Of a stretch of 64,000 nucleotides of DNA, positions 29,049-37,946 are shown in pieces (position 1 is the first letter of the stretch; the number at the start of each line of letters is the position of its first letter). A model generated the notes under the pieces. The model saw only the letters and a list, made by a program, of their open reading frames with translations. It was not told where the DNA came from and searched no databases. Made by a program: the position numbers and the translations under genes. The DNA comes from Buttiauxella brennerae ATCC 51605. GTDB lineage: Bacteria; Pseudomonadota; Gammaproteobacteria; Enterobacterales; Enterobacteriaceae. Location: assembly GCF_001654925.1 (NCBI RefSeq), contig NZ_LXER01000018.1:35287-99286 (forward strand), read 5' to 3'.

Positions 29049-29152
29049 ACGTACTCCTCACTTCGCAGCTGGACCCGGTACTTAATATGAGTACAAGATC
29101 ACAAAATTAGCAAGTTAAGCAGCGTTAACAGCCCACATTGGCACGTTTTTAA

Positions 29153-29401
29153 TCACCGGGCCCGTGTGTACCATGCAAGTCCGCCCAGTAAAGCCGCCAC
29201 GGTTCCCAACACCAGAAAACCCATCAGCGCGCCGAGCAATTTCCCACCGAGCGATGCCATTTCACCGCCAGTGACATCGCTGACAACCCAAAAGTAACGC
29301 AACATAGCCCAAAAGGTGTAAAGGCAAAATCCGTAAAACAACCACAGCGCCAATTTCCCGCCCGGTGTACGGGTCGGTTTCGCATCCATAACGTCTGACA
29401 T
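29153..29401 (-). CDS. Small two-helix membrane protein at the yedR position
   Basis: An 82-residue protein with two hydrophobic segments, about 17-37 (LALWLFYGFCLYTFWAMLRYF) and 52-76 (LGGKLLGALMGFLVLGTVAALL). It begins with a short polar N-terminus. It lies between yedJ and the porin, where E. coli has yedR, but it is shorter than that gene, so the symbol is not assigned. It probably sits in the inner membrane; its function is unknown. Confidence 0.7.
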   Translation of the reverse strand: MSDVMDAKPTRTPGGKLALWLFYGFCLYTFWAMLRYFWVVSDVTGGEMASLGGKLLGALMGFLVLGTVAALLGGLAWYTRAR

Positions 29402-29963
29402 AACACTCTCAATTCAATAGCTTGTGTATTCCGATGGGTAACCATCTCCTGTAAGTGATTTTTATCACATTTCTGCCTTTTATTGACAGGACTAACTCTA
29501 CTTTTTAATTAGGATGATTGTTAATTTACTGGAAGCATCATTTATGCTTGCAAGAAATTAACAATAAACAAACATCAAATCATTTATCAATCAGTCTATT
29601 TTTATACTGGTGATTATTTATCATTCATGAAATGAATATTAATCACAACTTAAATAACAATGTTATTCTAAAATGCAATTAAACAAGTGCTTAATCAATA
29701 TTAAAACAATGAATTTAATTTTTATATCAATGCATTTGAAGCATAAGTAAAACACATTGGAAACATCTTAAATAAAAACAAAAATGCTTAATAAACAATG
29801 AAATAACTTAATTTTATCGTGAAACATTTTGTCTTATTTCAAATAACTCAGTTACATGTTTAATTATAAAAAAAATGAACTACCTGTAATAACATTGGTA
29901 CGATTCACGAGGACGTAATACAACTCATTATTTATAATTATGATGAATTAAAGGAATATACAA
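29402..29963. other. Long AT-rich region upstream of the porin
   Basis: These 562 bases are very AT-rich, with many A and T tracts and no open frame or terminator-like hairpin. The composition and position match the regulated upstream region of yedS/ompS-type porins, where H-NS silencing and OmpR or LeuO activation are known in relatives. RseX, a small RNA found between yedR and yedS in E. coli, could not be recognised. Confidence 0.6.
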
Positions 29964-31100
29964 ATGAAAAGAACTGCACTGGCATTAGTTATCCCAGCAT
30001 TATTGGCAATGGGCGCGACTCACGCGGCAGAAGTATATAATAAAGACGGTAATAAACTGGATTTGTATGGCAAGGTTGATGCTCGTCATCAATTCTCTGA
30101 CAATGCTGGCGACGACGGCGACGAAACATATATTCGTATCGGTTTCAAAGGCGAAACTCAGATCAATTCTGAACTGACTGGTTTTGGTCAGTGGGAATAC
30201 AACGTTCAGGCAAATAACACTGAAAACAGCAGCAACCAGAGCGCTACTCGCCTGGGCTTCGCAGGTCTGAAATTTGGTGACTATGGCTCATTTGACTACG
30301 GTCGTAACTACGGAGTTGTGTACGACGTAGAAGCATGGACTGATATGCTGCCAGTATTTGGTGGTGACTCTTATACCTACACCGATAACTTCATGACAGG
30401 CCGTACCAACGGCGTGGCAACTTACCGTAACACTAACTTCTTCGGTCTGGTTGACGGTTTGAATTTTGCTATTCAGTACCAGGGCGCAAACGAAGGCTCA
30501 AACGCCTTATTTGACCAGGAAGGAACTAACAACGGCCATGACTCCATCAAAACCCAGAATGGTGACGGTTACGGTTTGTCCACCACTTATGATTTTGGCG
30601 AAGGCTTCAGCGCCGGTGCAGCATATGCATCCTCTGATCGTACCAACGAACAACAGACTGGTTCCCTGGCTGGCGGTGAAAACGCAGATGTGTGGACTTT
30701 TGGTATGAAATATGACGCCAACAATATCTACCTGGCGGCGATGTATGCAGAAACTCGCAACATGACTCCATTTGGTGATAGCGATGCTTACATCGCTAAC
30801 AAAACTCAGAACTTTGAAGTGACTGCACAATACCAGTTTGACTTCGGTCTGCGTCCAGAAGTGTCTTACCTGCAATCTAAAGGTAAAGACCTGGTTCACG
30901 ACAATGCACCAAACAGCGACTGGAACGACAAAGACCTGGTTAAATACGTTTCTGTTGGTGCGAACTACTACCTGAACAAAAACTTCTCCACCTATGTTGA
31001 TTACAAAATCAACCTGCTGGATGGTGATGACGACTTCTACAACACAGCGGGTATTTCTACCGATGACGTCGTTGGTGTTGGTATGGTTTACCAGTTCTAA
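29964..31100 (+). CDS. Outer membrane porin, OmpC/OmpF family (yedS/ompS locus)
   Basis: A 378-residue general porin. A signal peptide ([21 protein letters not shown]) precedes the mature start [19 protein letters not shown]. The 16-strand barrel ends in the C-terminal Phe (GVGMVYQF). Conserved basic-face residues are kept ([31 protein letters not shown]). In the constriction loop L3 the usual PEFGGD reads PVFGGD near residue 110, so the acidic residue facing the pore is replaced by Val. It is a homotrimeric diffusion channel for small solutes. Position and the upstream AT-rich leader suggest the yedS/ompS1 type rather than ompC or ompF. AAGGAATATACAA precedes the ATG. Confidence 0.92.
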   Translation: MKRTALALVIPALLAMGATHAAEVYNKDGNKLDLYGKVDARHQFSDNAGDDGDETYIRIGFKGETQINSELTGFGQWEYNVQANNTENSSNQSATRLGFAGLKFGDYGSFDYGRNYGVVYDVEAWTDMLPVFGGDSYTYTDNFMTGRTNGVATYRNTNFFGLVDGLNFAIQYQGANEGSNALFDQEGTNNGHDSIKTQNGDGYGLSTTYDFGEGFSAGAAYASSDRTNEQQTGSLAGGENADVWTFGMKYDANNIYLAAMYAETRNMTPFGDSDAYIANKTQNFEVTAQYQFDFGLRPEVSYLQSKGKDLVHDNAPNSDWNDKDLVKYVSVGANYYLNKNFSTYVDYKINLLDGDDDFYNTAGISTDDVVGVGMVYQF

Positions 31101-31128
31101 GTCTCATCCCTCTGTTATGCCTGACCCC

Positions 31129-31152
31129 AAAGCCCGCATTCGTGCGGGCTTT
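31129..31152 (+). terminator. Terminator of the porin gene
   Basis: AAAGCCCGCA-TTCG-TGCGGGCTTT followed by ATTGCTTC. A strong 10 bp stem with a UUCG-type tetraloop, 28 bases after the porin stop. Confidence 0.85.
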
Positions 31153-31428
31153 ATTGCTTCTCAAACCCCATCCCACACATATCAAATACAACCTTTTATT
31201 CATCAAACCATTCAAAAATTAAATAATTAACCTATCCCCCGCTCAACTGTGACCCCCGTCGTTGAATGAAATAGCAGTAAGTGTTTGAATAATTTCAGAG
31301 AGGATACGGTGCTGCCGTTTTCCCAGCGGCCCTGTTCTGGTCGCTGCCATGTGCCCCCCTGGTGCGGCATTTTCACAGTCACGGTATAGTAGCTTTCCGT
31401 TCAAGAGTTGACTTTGCGAGCGAGTAAC
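31153..31428. other. Intergenic region upstream of mtfA
   Basis: No conserved gene is seen. A GC-rich patch at about 31325-31360 can fold (CAGCGGCC and GGTCGCTG around a 7-base loop), and CACGGTATAGTAG near 31381 could be the mtfA -10 region. A 47-codon open frame on the reverse strand (31370 to 31227) has no ribosome site and is not called. Confidence 0.4.
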
Positions 31429-32226
31429 ATGATTAAGTGGCCCTGGAAATCAAGTGATTCATCAGCTGTCGCGGCGTTGCCGTGGGAGCAGGCTTTAGCC
31501 ATTCCGGTACTGGCAACACTCACGAACCCAGAGCAAGAAAAACTGGTTCGCCTTGCCGATCGTTTTCTACAGCAAAAACGGCTGGTGCCTTTGCAAGGGT
31601 TCGAGCTTGATGATCTGAAAAGTGCACGTATCGCGTTACTGTTCTGCCTGCCCGTACTTGAACTTGGCATTGAGTGGCTGGATGGCTTTCACGAAATCCT
31701 CATCTACCCTGCCCCTTTTGTCGTAGATGATGAATGGGAAGATGACATTGGCCTGGTGCATAACCAGCGAGTCGTGCAATCCGGCCAAAGCTGGCAACAG
31801 GGGCCAATCGTTCTCAACTGGCTTGATGTTCAAGACTCCTTCGATGCTTCCGGGTTTAACTTGGTGTTCCACGAAGTGGCGCATAAACTGGATATGCGTA
31901 ATGGCGACCGTGCCAGCGGTATTCCGTTAATAGCGCTGCGCGATGTTGCAGGCTGGGAGCACGATCTCCAGGCTGCAATGAACAACATCCAGGATGAAAT
32001 TGACATGGTGGGTGAAAATGCCGCCAGCATTGATGCTTACGCAGCTTCGGAACCGGCCGAATGTTTTGCCGTGCTTTCCGAGTATTTTTTCAGTGCGCCT
32101 GAGCTTTTCGCACCTCGTTTCCCTTCGCTTTATCATCGGTTTTGCCAGTTCTATGGCCAGGATCCACTGTTACGCTTACGTGAGAGTGAAAACATTGCGG
32201 CATCTAAGGGAAATACGGTGCATTAA
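31429..32226 (+). CDS. mtfA: Mlc titration factor MtfA (YeeI), M90 metallopeptidase
   Basis: A 265-residue cytoplasmic protein, identical in length to E. coli MtfA, from the ATG at 31429 ([17 protein letters not shown]); an upstream TTG frame at 31408 is rejected. The zinc site HEVAHKLD (HExxH) lies near residue 150, and [14 protein letters not shown] holds the third ligand. MtfA binds and inactivates the glucose repressor Mlc, raising ptsG expression, and has aminopeptidase activity. It is followed by the first tRNA-Asn gene. Confidence 0.96.
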   Translation: MIKWPWKSSDSSAVAALPWEQALAIPVLATLTNPEQEKLVRLADRFLQQKRLVPLQGFELDDLKSARIALLFCLPVLELGIEWLDGFHEILIYPAPFVVDDEWEDDIGLVHNQRVVQSGQSWQQGPIVLNWLDVQDSFDASGFNLVFHEVAHKLDMRNGDRASGIPLIALRDVAGWEHDLQAAMNNIQDEIDMVGENAASIDAYAASEPAECFAVLSEYFFSAPELFAPRFPSLYHRFCQFYGQDPLLRLRESENIAASKGNTVH

Positions 32227-32279
32227 TGCAGCAAGCTGGGTTTAATTTAATCACTTGAATCAATGTGTTATTTTTATCA

Positions 32280-32308
32280 TTGACTCTTTTGGAACGTGAA
32301 GCTACTAT
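32280..32308 (+). promoter_or_regulatory. Promoter of the first tRNA-Asn gene
   Basis: TTGACT, a 17-base spacer and TACTAT, ending 18 bases before the tRNA 5' end. A good sigma-70 promoter. Confidence 0.75.
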
Positions 32309-32326
32309 TTGCCTCGTTCAAACGAT

Positions 32327-32402
32327 TCCTCTGTAGTTCAGTCGGTAGAACGGCGGACTGTTAATCCGTATGTCACTGGTTCGAGTCCAGTCAGAGGAGC
32401 CA
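32327..32402 (+). tRNA. tRNA-Asn (GTT anticodon)
   Basis: A 76-base tRNA with acceptor stem TCCTCTG/CAGAGGA, discriminator G and encoded CCA. The anticodon loop reads ACTGTTAATC with anticodon GTT, and TTCGAGT is in the T loop. It is identical to the second copy at 50940-51015. Enterobacterial chromosomes carry several asn tRNA genes near yeeO, which fits here. Confidence 0.98.
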
Positions 32403-32410
32403 AATTTAAG

Positions 32411-32446
32411 AAGCCCGCTTAGGAAACTAAGCGGGCTTTTTTCTTT
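32411..32446 (+). terminator. Terminator after the first tRNA-Asn
   Basis: AAGCCCGCTTAG-GAAA-CTAAGCGGGCTT followed by TTTTCTTTT. A perfect 12 bp stem with a GAAA loop. Confidence 0.92.
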
Positions 32447-32525
32447 TCTACGCACTCCCATTCTCCACACGTTCTGATTGTTTCTCCCCCACGTTAAGCG
32501 TCAATTCACATCGCCGGTTAAAGTT

Positions 32526-32548
32526 GTGTAAATGTGAATCGTTTACAC
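32526..32548. promoter_or_regulatory. Operator-like palindrome upstream of the iron transporter
   Basis: GTGTAAA and TTTACAC are perfect inverted repeats separated by nine bases. The spacing suits a dimeric regulator binding one face of the helix. It lies about 110 bases upstream of the substrate-binding gene and next to the Fur-box candidate. The regulator is unknown. Confidence 0.5.
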
Positions 32549-32565
32549 TGCGTGGTGATTGTAAC

Positions 32566-32580
32566 TGGTAGTGATTATCA
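32566..32580. promoter_or_regulatory. Fur box candidate
   Basis: TGGTAGT-G-ATTATCA matches the 7-1-7 Fur consensus TGATAAT-N-ATTATCA at 12 of 14 positions. It lies about 80 bases before the first gene of a ferric iron ABC transporter, the expected place for iron-dependent repression. Confidence 0.75.
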
Positions 32581-32657
32581 TTTATCTTTCGCCAGCCCGA
32601 AGGAAGGTACTCCTGCTCGGGACGCATATCAGTTCCAATCACTCTGGGATATAAACG

Positions 32658-33695
32658 ATGAATGCTCTGCCTCGCACCGGACTGCGCCGTATCACCCTCG
32701 CATCGGCTTTGGTCATCTCCGTTAGCCTGCCGGCTTTCGCACAAGACACTCTGACTCTCTACACCACGCGTGAACCCGGTCTGATTCAGCCATTGCTGGA
32801 TAGCTGGACACAATCCAGCGGCGTAAAAGTGAACACGGTTTACATCAAGGATGGCATGCTCGAGCGTGTGAAAGCCGAAGGCAAAAACTCCCCTGCCGAT
32901 CTGCTGATGACCGTCGATGCTGGTAATCTCATCGATTTAGTTGAAGCAGGCGTGACACAGCCTGTGGACTCGGCAACACTCAAAACGGCCATCCCGGCAA
33001 ATTTACGTGGTGAAGATAACCAGTGGTTTGCGCTTTCGATGCGTGCCCGCGTGCTGTATGCCGATAAATCTCTGCCAATTGATAACTGGCATTACGAACA
33101 ACTTTCCAGCCCGGATTATAAAGGCAAAGTTTGTATTCGTTCCGGCCAGCACCCGTATAACACGGCACTGGTTGCAGCAATGATTGCCCACCATGGTGAA
33201 GCAAAAACCGAGGAATGGTTGCGCGGCGTTAAAGCAAACCTTGCTCGTAAAGCCACTGGCGGCGACCGTGATGTGGCACGCGATATCCTCGGCGGTATTT
33301 GCGATATTGGCCTGGCAAACTCCTACTACATTGGCCATATGAAAAATGCCAAAGAAGGCAGTGACGCACGTAAATGGGGTGATGCCATTAAAGTGGTGAA
33401 GCCGACCTTCGAGCAAGGCGGTACTCACGTCAACATCAGCGGCGCGGCGGTTGCTCGCTTTGCGCCAAATAAAGCCGATGCGGTGAAATTAATGGAATAT
33501 CTGGTTTCAGCGCCAGCCCAGCAGCTCTACGCCAAAGCGAACTTCGAATATCCGGTACTCAAAGGCGTGACGCTTGATCCGGTGATCAGCTCGACCATCG
33601 GTGAAATCGACGTGGACAAAATCCCATTAACCGAAATCGTGAAGCATCGTAAACAAGCGAGCCTGCTGGTAGATAAAGTTGGATTCGATCAATAA
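32658..33695 (+). CDS. Ferric iron ABC transporter, periplasmic binding protein (FbpA/SfuA/AfuA type)
   Basis: A 345-residue protein. A signal peptide (about 1-29, ending LPAFA) precedes the mature start QDTLTLYTTREPG. Family features are EGKNSPADLLMTVDAGNL and the double tyrosine in IGLANSYYIGHM, the usual Fe3+ ligands. GGTHVNISGAAVARFAP and a C-terminal helix region complete it. It delivers Fe3+ to the inner-membrane permease. It is the first gene of a three-gene operon with a Fur box upstream; its stop overlaps the permease start. The gene is not in this place in E. coli K-12, which has no intact copy of such a system. Confidence 0.93.
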   Translation: MNALPRTGLRRITLASALVISVSLPAFAQDTLTLYTTREPGLIQPLLDSWTQSSGVKVNTVYIKDGMLERVKAEGKNSPADLLMTVDAGNLIDLVEAGVTQPVDSATLKTAIPANLRGEDNQWFALSMRARVLYADKSLPIDNWHYEQLSSPDYKGKVCIRSGQHPYNTALVAAMIAHHGEAKTEEWLRGVKANLARKATGGDRDVARDILGGICDIGLANSYYIGHMKNAKEGSDARKWGDAIKVVKPTFEQGGTHVNISGAAVARFAPNKADAVKLMEYLVSAPAQQLYAKANFEYPVLKGVTLDPVISSTIGEIDVDKIPLTEIVKHRKQASLLVDKVGFDQ

Positions 33696-35367
33696 ATCAT
33701 TTCGCCTTCCGACGTTACGCGGCCTGGTTTCCGGGCCGCAGTCATTATTAACGCCGCTGCATCTCGGTGCGTTGTGTATCGCACTTGGCGTGTTGACGCC
33801 TATCGTTGCGCTTATCTGGCAGGCGACACAGGCCGATTTTGCGCACTGGGATAATCTCATCACTTTTGTCCTGCCATCGGTGTTGAAAAATACCCTGGTG
33901 TTGCTGGCCGGTGTCGCCGTAATAGTCGGTGTCATTGGCGTGGGTAGCGCATGGGCGGTGACAGCCTGGGATTTTCCCGGGCGTAAAATACTGAGCTGGG
34001 CGCTCTTGCTGCCGCTGGCGATGCCGACTTACATAGTGGCCTTCGCGTGGCTCGATTTATTGCACCCCATCGGCCCGTTGCAAACTTTCATTCGTTTTGT
34101 GCTGGGGTTCGACAGCCCGCGCCAGTTCCGGCTACCTGATTTACGCTCGCTGCCTGGCGCTATCATTCTGCTGGGGCTGGTGCTTTATCCTTATGTATAT
34201 CTGACGACCCGCGCCATGTTTATCAGCCAGCCCGCACATTTGCTGGAAGCTGCACGAACGCTGGGATGCAGTGCTACGGGTACGTTCTTTCGCGTCGCGC
34301 TGCCGATGGCGCGCCCGGCGTTGGCAGTGGGGATTAGCCTTGCGCTGCTGGAAACGCTTAATGATATTGGTGCCTCTGAGTTTCTCGGCGTTCAAACCCT
34401 TACCGTCACGGTCTACACCACCTGGATTTCCCGCTCTGACCTCGCCTCTGCTGCGCAAATTGCCTGCATGATGCTGATGTTTATCTTCTGCATCCTGACT
34501 CTTGAGTTTTATGGCCGTAAAAAGCAGGGGTTCAGCAGCCGTAGCCTGCGTGCAATTAAGCCAACTCGCATAGAGGGTTGGCGTGGGTGGCTACTGGGTG
34601 GTGTTATCGCCTTGCCCGTTATCTTAGGTTTTCTAGCCCCGGTGATATTTTTAGCCAGGGAAAGCGCAAAACGATTAGGCGAGGAAAATGCCCTGTCGCC
34701 CTCGTTACTTGCGGCATTGCAAAATACGCTCTCACTGGCGGCGGGAACCACACTGGTGGTGGTTTGTGTCAGCTTACTGGTCGCCTGGAGCGCTCGCCAC
34801 AGCGCCGCAGACAACGCGATGCCAGGTTTTCGCCGCGGCGTGATGCGCCTGGCATCATTAGGTTACGCAGTTCCTGGCACTATTCTGGCCATTGGCTTCC
34901 TGACACCCGCGATGGCTGTAGACCGTTGGCTGGCCGATTTGCTGGACGTTCGCGGCTTGCCACTGATGTCCGCCGGTATTTTATTAGTGATCTGCTGCGC
35001 CATGCGCTTTCAGGCGATTGCCATTGGCGCTTTAGATTCCGGTTTAAGCCGCATCCCCCCTTCCCTTGAGCAGGCTTCGCGCTTGTTAGGGGAAAATGGT
35101 GCCGGAACGTTCGCGCGCATTCATTTTCCTCTCTTACGCCCGGCGCTGGTCAGCAGTGCGTTACTGGTATTTGCTGATGCCATGAAAGAGCTACCCACAA
35201 CCTTGCTATTGCGCCCGGTAAACTTTGAAACACTGGCGACAGTATTGTATGCGGAAGCGGCACGCGGAACGTACGAGGAAGGGGCAATCGCGGCGCTGAT
35301 GATTGTTCTTGCAGGCACGCTACCGGTTATTTTGTTGGTTCGTCACCAGATGACCCGTCAGGGCTAA
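33679..35367 (+). CDS. Ferric iron ABC transporter, fused permease (FbpB/SfuB type)
   Basis: A 562-residue polytopic protein with about 12 hydrophobic segments and two EAA loops, one in each half. The first reads EAARTLGCSATGTFFRVALP and the second EQASRLLGENGAGTFARIHF. This two-domain permease is typical of SfuB/FbpB. The start is a TTG at 33679 overlapping the end of the upstream gene; no ATG lies before the first membrane segment, so translation is probably coupled and the exact start is uncertain. It forms the transmembrane channel with the ATPase at 35378. Confidence 0.92.
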   Translation: MDSINKSFRLPTLRGLVSGPQSLLTPLHLGALCIALGVLTPIVALIWQATQADFAHWDNLITFVLPSVLKNTLVLLAGVAVIVGVIGVGSAWAVTAWDFPGRKILSWALLLPLAMPTYIVAFAWLDLLHPIGPLQTFIRFVLGFDSPRQFRLPDLRSLPGAIILLGLVLYPYVYLTTRAMFISQPAHLLEAARTLGCSATGTFFRVALPMARPALAVGISLALLETLNDIGASEFLGVQTLTVTVYTTWISRSDLASAAQIACMMLMFIFCILTLEFYGRKKQGFSSRSLRAIKPTRIEGWRGWLLGGVIALPVILGFLAPVIFLARESAKRLGEENALSPSLLAALQNTLSLAAGTTLVVVCVSLLVAWSARHSAADNAMPGFRRGVMRLASLGYAVPGTILAIGFLTPAMAVDRWLADLLDVRGLPLMSAGILLVICCAMRFQAIAIGALDSGLSRIPPSLEQASRLLGENGAGTFARIHFPLLRPALVSSALLVFADAMKELPTTLLLRPVNFETLATVLYAEAARGTYEEGAIAALMIVLAGTLPVILLVRHQMTRQG

Positions 35368-35377
35368 GGAACGATTA

Positions 35378-36079
35378 ATGTCAGAAATTGCGTTACGCCT
35401 TCAGGATGTACATGTTGCCTATGGCAATAGCCAACAAAGGGTACTGAAAGGGTTTTCGATGTCAGTACGCAAAGGTGAACTGGCCTGCCTGTTAGGTGCT
35501 TCTGGCTGTGGGAAAACCACGGTGTTGCGGGCGGTTGCCGGTTTTGAACGCCTGCAAAGCGGCGAGATTTATGTTTCTCAGCGCCGTGTCGCAGGAACAG
35601 GCGTTCACCTGCCACCGGAAAAGCGCCACGTCGGCATGGTGTTTCAGGAATATGCGCTGTTCCCACATCTGACGGCACAACAGAACGTGGCATTTGGCCT
35701 GCGCCGGTTACCGCGCGAGGAGCAACAGGCGAGAGTGACTCAGTTGCTACGAATGGTGGAATTGCATAGCCATGCCAGCCACTATCCGCACGAGCTTTCC
35801 GGCGGGCAACAACAGCGCATTGCGCTGGCGCGAGCACTGGCCCCAAATCCTGAAATCCTGTTACTCGATGAGCCTTTTTCAAGTCTTGATAAGAAAACGC
35901 GTGAACGCCTTAGCGGCGAGGTGCGCGATATTCTGCGTGACGCGGGGCAAACAGCATTGCTGGTGACGCACAGCGAACACGAAGCCCAGCTCATGGCCGA
36001 CCATATCGGTTATGTGCAACAAGGTGAGTATTGCGCGAGTCAGCATTCTCGCGCGCAACAAACGGAAGGTTTAATTTAA
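35378..36079 (+). CDS. Ferric iron ABC transporter, ATP-binding protein (FbpC type, short)
   Basis: A 233-residue ATPase. Walker A is GASGCGKTT (about 38-46), followed by the Q loop (GMVFQEYALFPHL), the signature LSGGQQQRIALARAL, Walker B LLLDEPFSSLD and the H-loop VTHSEHEA. Most FbpC/SfuC proteins are about 345 residues with a C-terminal regulatory domain; this one stops shortly after the nucleotide-binding domain, so that domain is missing. Ten bases separate it from the permease. It is the last gene of the operon and convergent with the SnoaL-like gene. Confidence 0.92.
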   Translation: MSEIALRLQDVHVAYGNSQQRVLKGFSMSVRKGELACLLGASGCGKTTVLRAVAGFERLQSGEIYVSQRRVAGTGVHLPPEKRHVGMVFQEYALFPHLTAQQNVAFGLRRLPREEQQARVTQLLRMVELHSHASHYPHELSGGQQQRIALARALAPNPEILLLDEPFSSLDKKTRERLSGEVRDILRDAGQTALLVTHSEHEAQLMADHIGYVQQGEYCASQHSRAQQTEGLI

Positions 36080-36082
36080 CGC

Positions 36083-36460
36083 TTAAACTGCGGCGGTTTC
36101 GTGCAAGCGTAACCAGAGCAGATCAGAACCCGTCTTACTGAATACGACGGTGGAATGGCGCAGCGTTTTTTCTTGCCCTGGTAAACTTTGCCACTCGCTA
36201 TAACTGACCACCGCACCAGCAGGCCACTCGGCAATCACTGTTATCTGGTCCAGTGAAATTTTCAATCCAGGTTTTGCGGCTGGCTGAGCCTGAAAGAATG
36301 CGCTTAGTGAGTCAAAATTCAGTGTTTTGCCACTGGGCGTAACCATGGTAAATACCGGCGAAAAGCGAGCCAGCAACGCCTGCACGTCCCCCTCTCCTTT
36401 GCCAAGCCAGTTTTCGATGGCCACGTGTGCCTCTATCACTTCCTGAATGTAGCGATTCAT
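36083..36460 (-). CDS. SnoaL/NTF2-like small protein
   Basis: A 125-residue protein of the NTF2-like cone fold (DUF4440/SnoaL-like). An N-terminal helix (MNRYIQEVIEAHVAIENWLG) is followed by LLARFSPVFTMVTPSGKTLN and a curved sheet with GAVVSYSEWQSLPGQEKTLR. Such proteins are small-molecule-binding enzymes or accessory factors; no catalytic set is evident. Its ATG overlaps the stop of the upstream MFS gene (4 bases), so the two form an operon. Confidence 0.75.
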   Translation of the reverse strand: MNRYIQEVIEAHVAIENWLGKGEGDVQALLARFSPVFTMVTPSGKTLNFDSLSAFFQAQPAAKPGLKISLDQITVIAEWPAGAVVSYSEWQSLPGQEKTLRHSTVVFSKTGSDLLWLRLHETAAV

Positions 36461-37839
36461 CTTCTCTCCTTTTGAGCCTTGAGTTGACGCAAGATAGCGC
36501 CGTTAGCGATGCGCAGACAAAGCAGCGCAGGAATTACTGTGCTGGCCGCCGCCAGATAAAAACACCATTGATAAGCCGTGGCGGTAGCAAGCGTTTCCAG
36601 CAAGGTATTGAGCAGCAGACTCAATATCGATATGCCCATACAAAAGCTCAGTTGGCGGTTGATGTTCCACAGTGCGCTGGCCTGGCCAAGTTGCTCATCT
36701 GCCACCTGTAAAAAGGCACAACTTTGCGCGGTACTGCTGCACAAACTGCCACCGAACCCCATCATGGCGAATGCGGCCAGCAAAAGTGGATATTGTTCCG
36801 CGCTGTAAACCTGGGTCAAAGCCAGAATACCCAGCCCTTGCAGCAGACAACCCGTTATCAGCATAGGGCGGGGACCAAAACGGTTGAACTGTTTTCCGGT
36901 GAACGTTATCGCCAGCAATGAAGCAATCGACCAGGGCACCATCAGGCTACCCACTCGCGTAGCACTCAGGTTAAGTTGGTTTTGCAGCCAAAGCGTCGCA
37001 ATCAGGCTGACGCCAATAAACATCCCCGGAATACACTGATAAATCATCATCGCGCTGCGTAATAACGGATCCTTCACCAGGCGGAGATTAATCAGCGGTT
37101 GTGGATGACGCAGGCTATGGCGCACGAACCCTGCAAACAGCGCTACCGCGCATAGCAACAGCGAGATGCCATTTAACATCTGACCGTTTTCAGCCAGCAT
37201 CGTGAAACCCAGTAAAGTACACATCAGCGCACCGCAACCGCTAAGCATGCCGATAAAATCCAACGCGGTGGACTGCGTAGTGCGGGGTTCTTTTTCTAGC
37301 CAGGCCGCCGCCAGTAACAGCGCGAGCAAAGCCAGTGGCAGATTAGCGAAGAAAACCCAGCGCCAGCTGAGTGAATCGACAATCACCCCACCGATCGCTG
37401 GCGACAACGCCGGAGCTAACAGGCCCACGAGCATTATCGCCGCTGATAAAGCCGCGCGTTCATGGCTGCGATAAAGCTGGTAGGTCAGCGTCTGCCCAAC
37501 CGGGATCAGCAGCCCGCCGCCCAGTCCCTGCAATAGCCGCCAGCCAATCAATTGTTCGATAGAGTGCGCCATTCCCGCACCCAGTGTCGCCAGTAAAAAT
37601 GAACTCAGCGAAAGCAGCAAAACAGCGCGCCCACCCAGGCGCTGCGCGAGCCAGGCACTCAACGGAATCACCAGCGTCAGCCCTAAAATATAAGCGTTAC
37701 TGACCCAGGAAAGCTCGCTGACTGAAGCCCCAAGCCCGCGCCCGATAGCGGGGTACGCAATATTGGCGATAAACATGTTGATCAAATCAACGAAAAAACC
37801 CAGCAGATAAACAATGGCAACTTTGGTGCGATAACGCAT
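36457..37839 (-). CDS. MFS multidrug-type exporter (DHA2/EmrB-like)
   Basis: A 460-residue protein with about 14 hydrophobic segments. It starts MRYRTKVAIVYLLGFFVDLI. Motif A-like and motif C (gPaiGG-type) sequences appear in WLAQRLGGRAVLLLSL and LAPALSPAIGGVIVDSLSWR. The DHA2 family exports drugs or toxic metabolites with protons. A perfect GGAGG site precedes the ATG. It is divergent from a LysR regulator, with a perfect palindrome between them, and is followed by a SnoaL-like gene, an arrangement that suggests regulated export of an aromatic or antibiotic-like compound. Confidence 0.9.
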   Translation of the reverse strand: MRYRTKVAIVYLLGFFVDLINMFIANIAYPAIGRGLGASVSELSWVSNAYILGLTLVIPLSAWLAQRLGGRAVLLLSLSSFLLATLGAGMAHSIEQLIGWRLLQGLGGGLLIPVGQTLTYQLYRSHERAALSAAIMLVGLLAPALSPAIGGVIVDSLSWRWVFFANLPLALLALLLAAAWLEKEPRTTQSTALDFIGMLSGCGALMCTLLGFTMLAENGQMLNGISLLLCAVALFAGFVRHSLRHPQPLINLRLVKDPLLRSAMMIYQCIPGMFIGVSLIATLWLQNQLNLSATRVGSLMVPWSIASLLAITFTGKQFNRFGPRPMLITGCLLQGLGILALTQVYSAEQYPLLLAAFAMMGFGGSLCSSTAQSCAFLQVADEQLGQASALWNINRQLSFCMGISILSLLLNTLLETLATATAYQWCFYLAAASTVIPALLCLRIANGAILRQLKAQKERR

Positions 37840-37909
37840 AAAACCTCCGGTTAGAGGCGACGAAGTGTAGCGGTATGGAAGATGGGGATAAATCGTCTGG
37901 CAGGCGTTA

Positions 37910-37934
37910 CACTGTCAAAATATTTTTGACAGTG
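37910..37934. promoter_or_regulatory. Perfect operator-like palindrome between MFS and LysR genes
   Basis: CACTGTCAAAA and TTTTGACAGTG are perfect 11-base inverted repeats around a TAT centre. The site lies 13 bases before the LysR GTG start and 71 bases before the MFS start, so it could serve autoregulation and control of the exporter. Confidence 0.7.
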
Positions 37935-37946
37935 ACGAGGGTTATT

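Noticed and set aside
29402..29963. RseX small RNA, known between yedR and yedS in E. coli
   Set aside because: No matching stem-loop or terminator with a T-run could be found in this AT-rich stretch.
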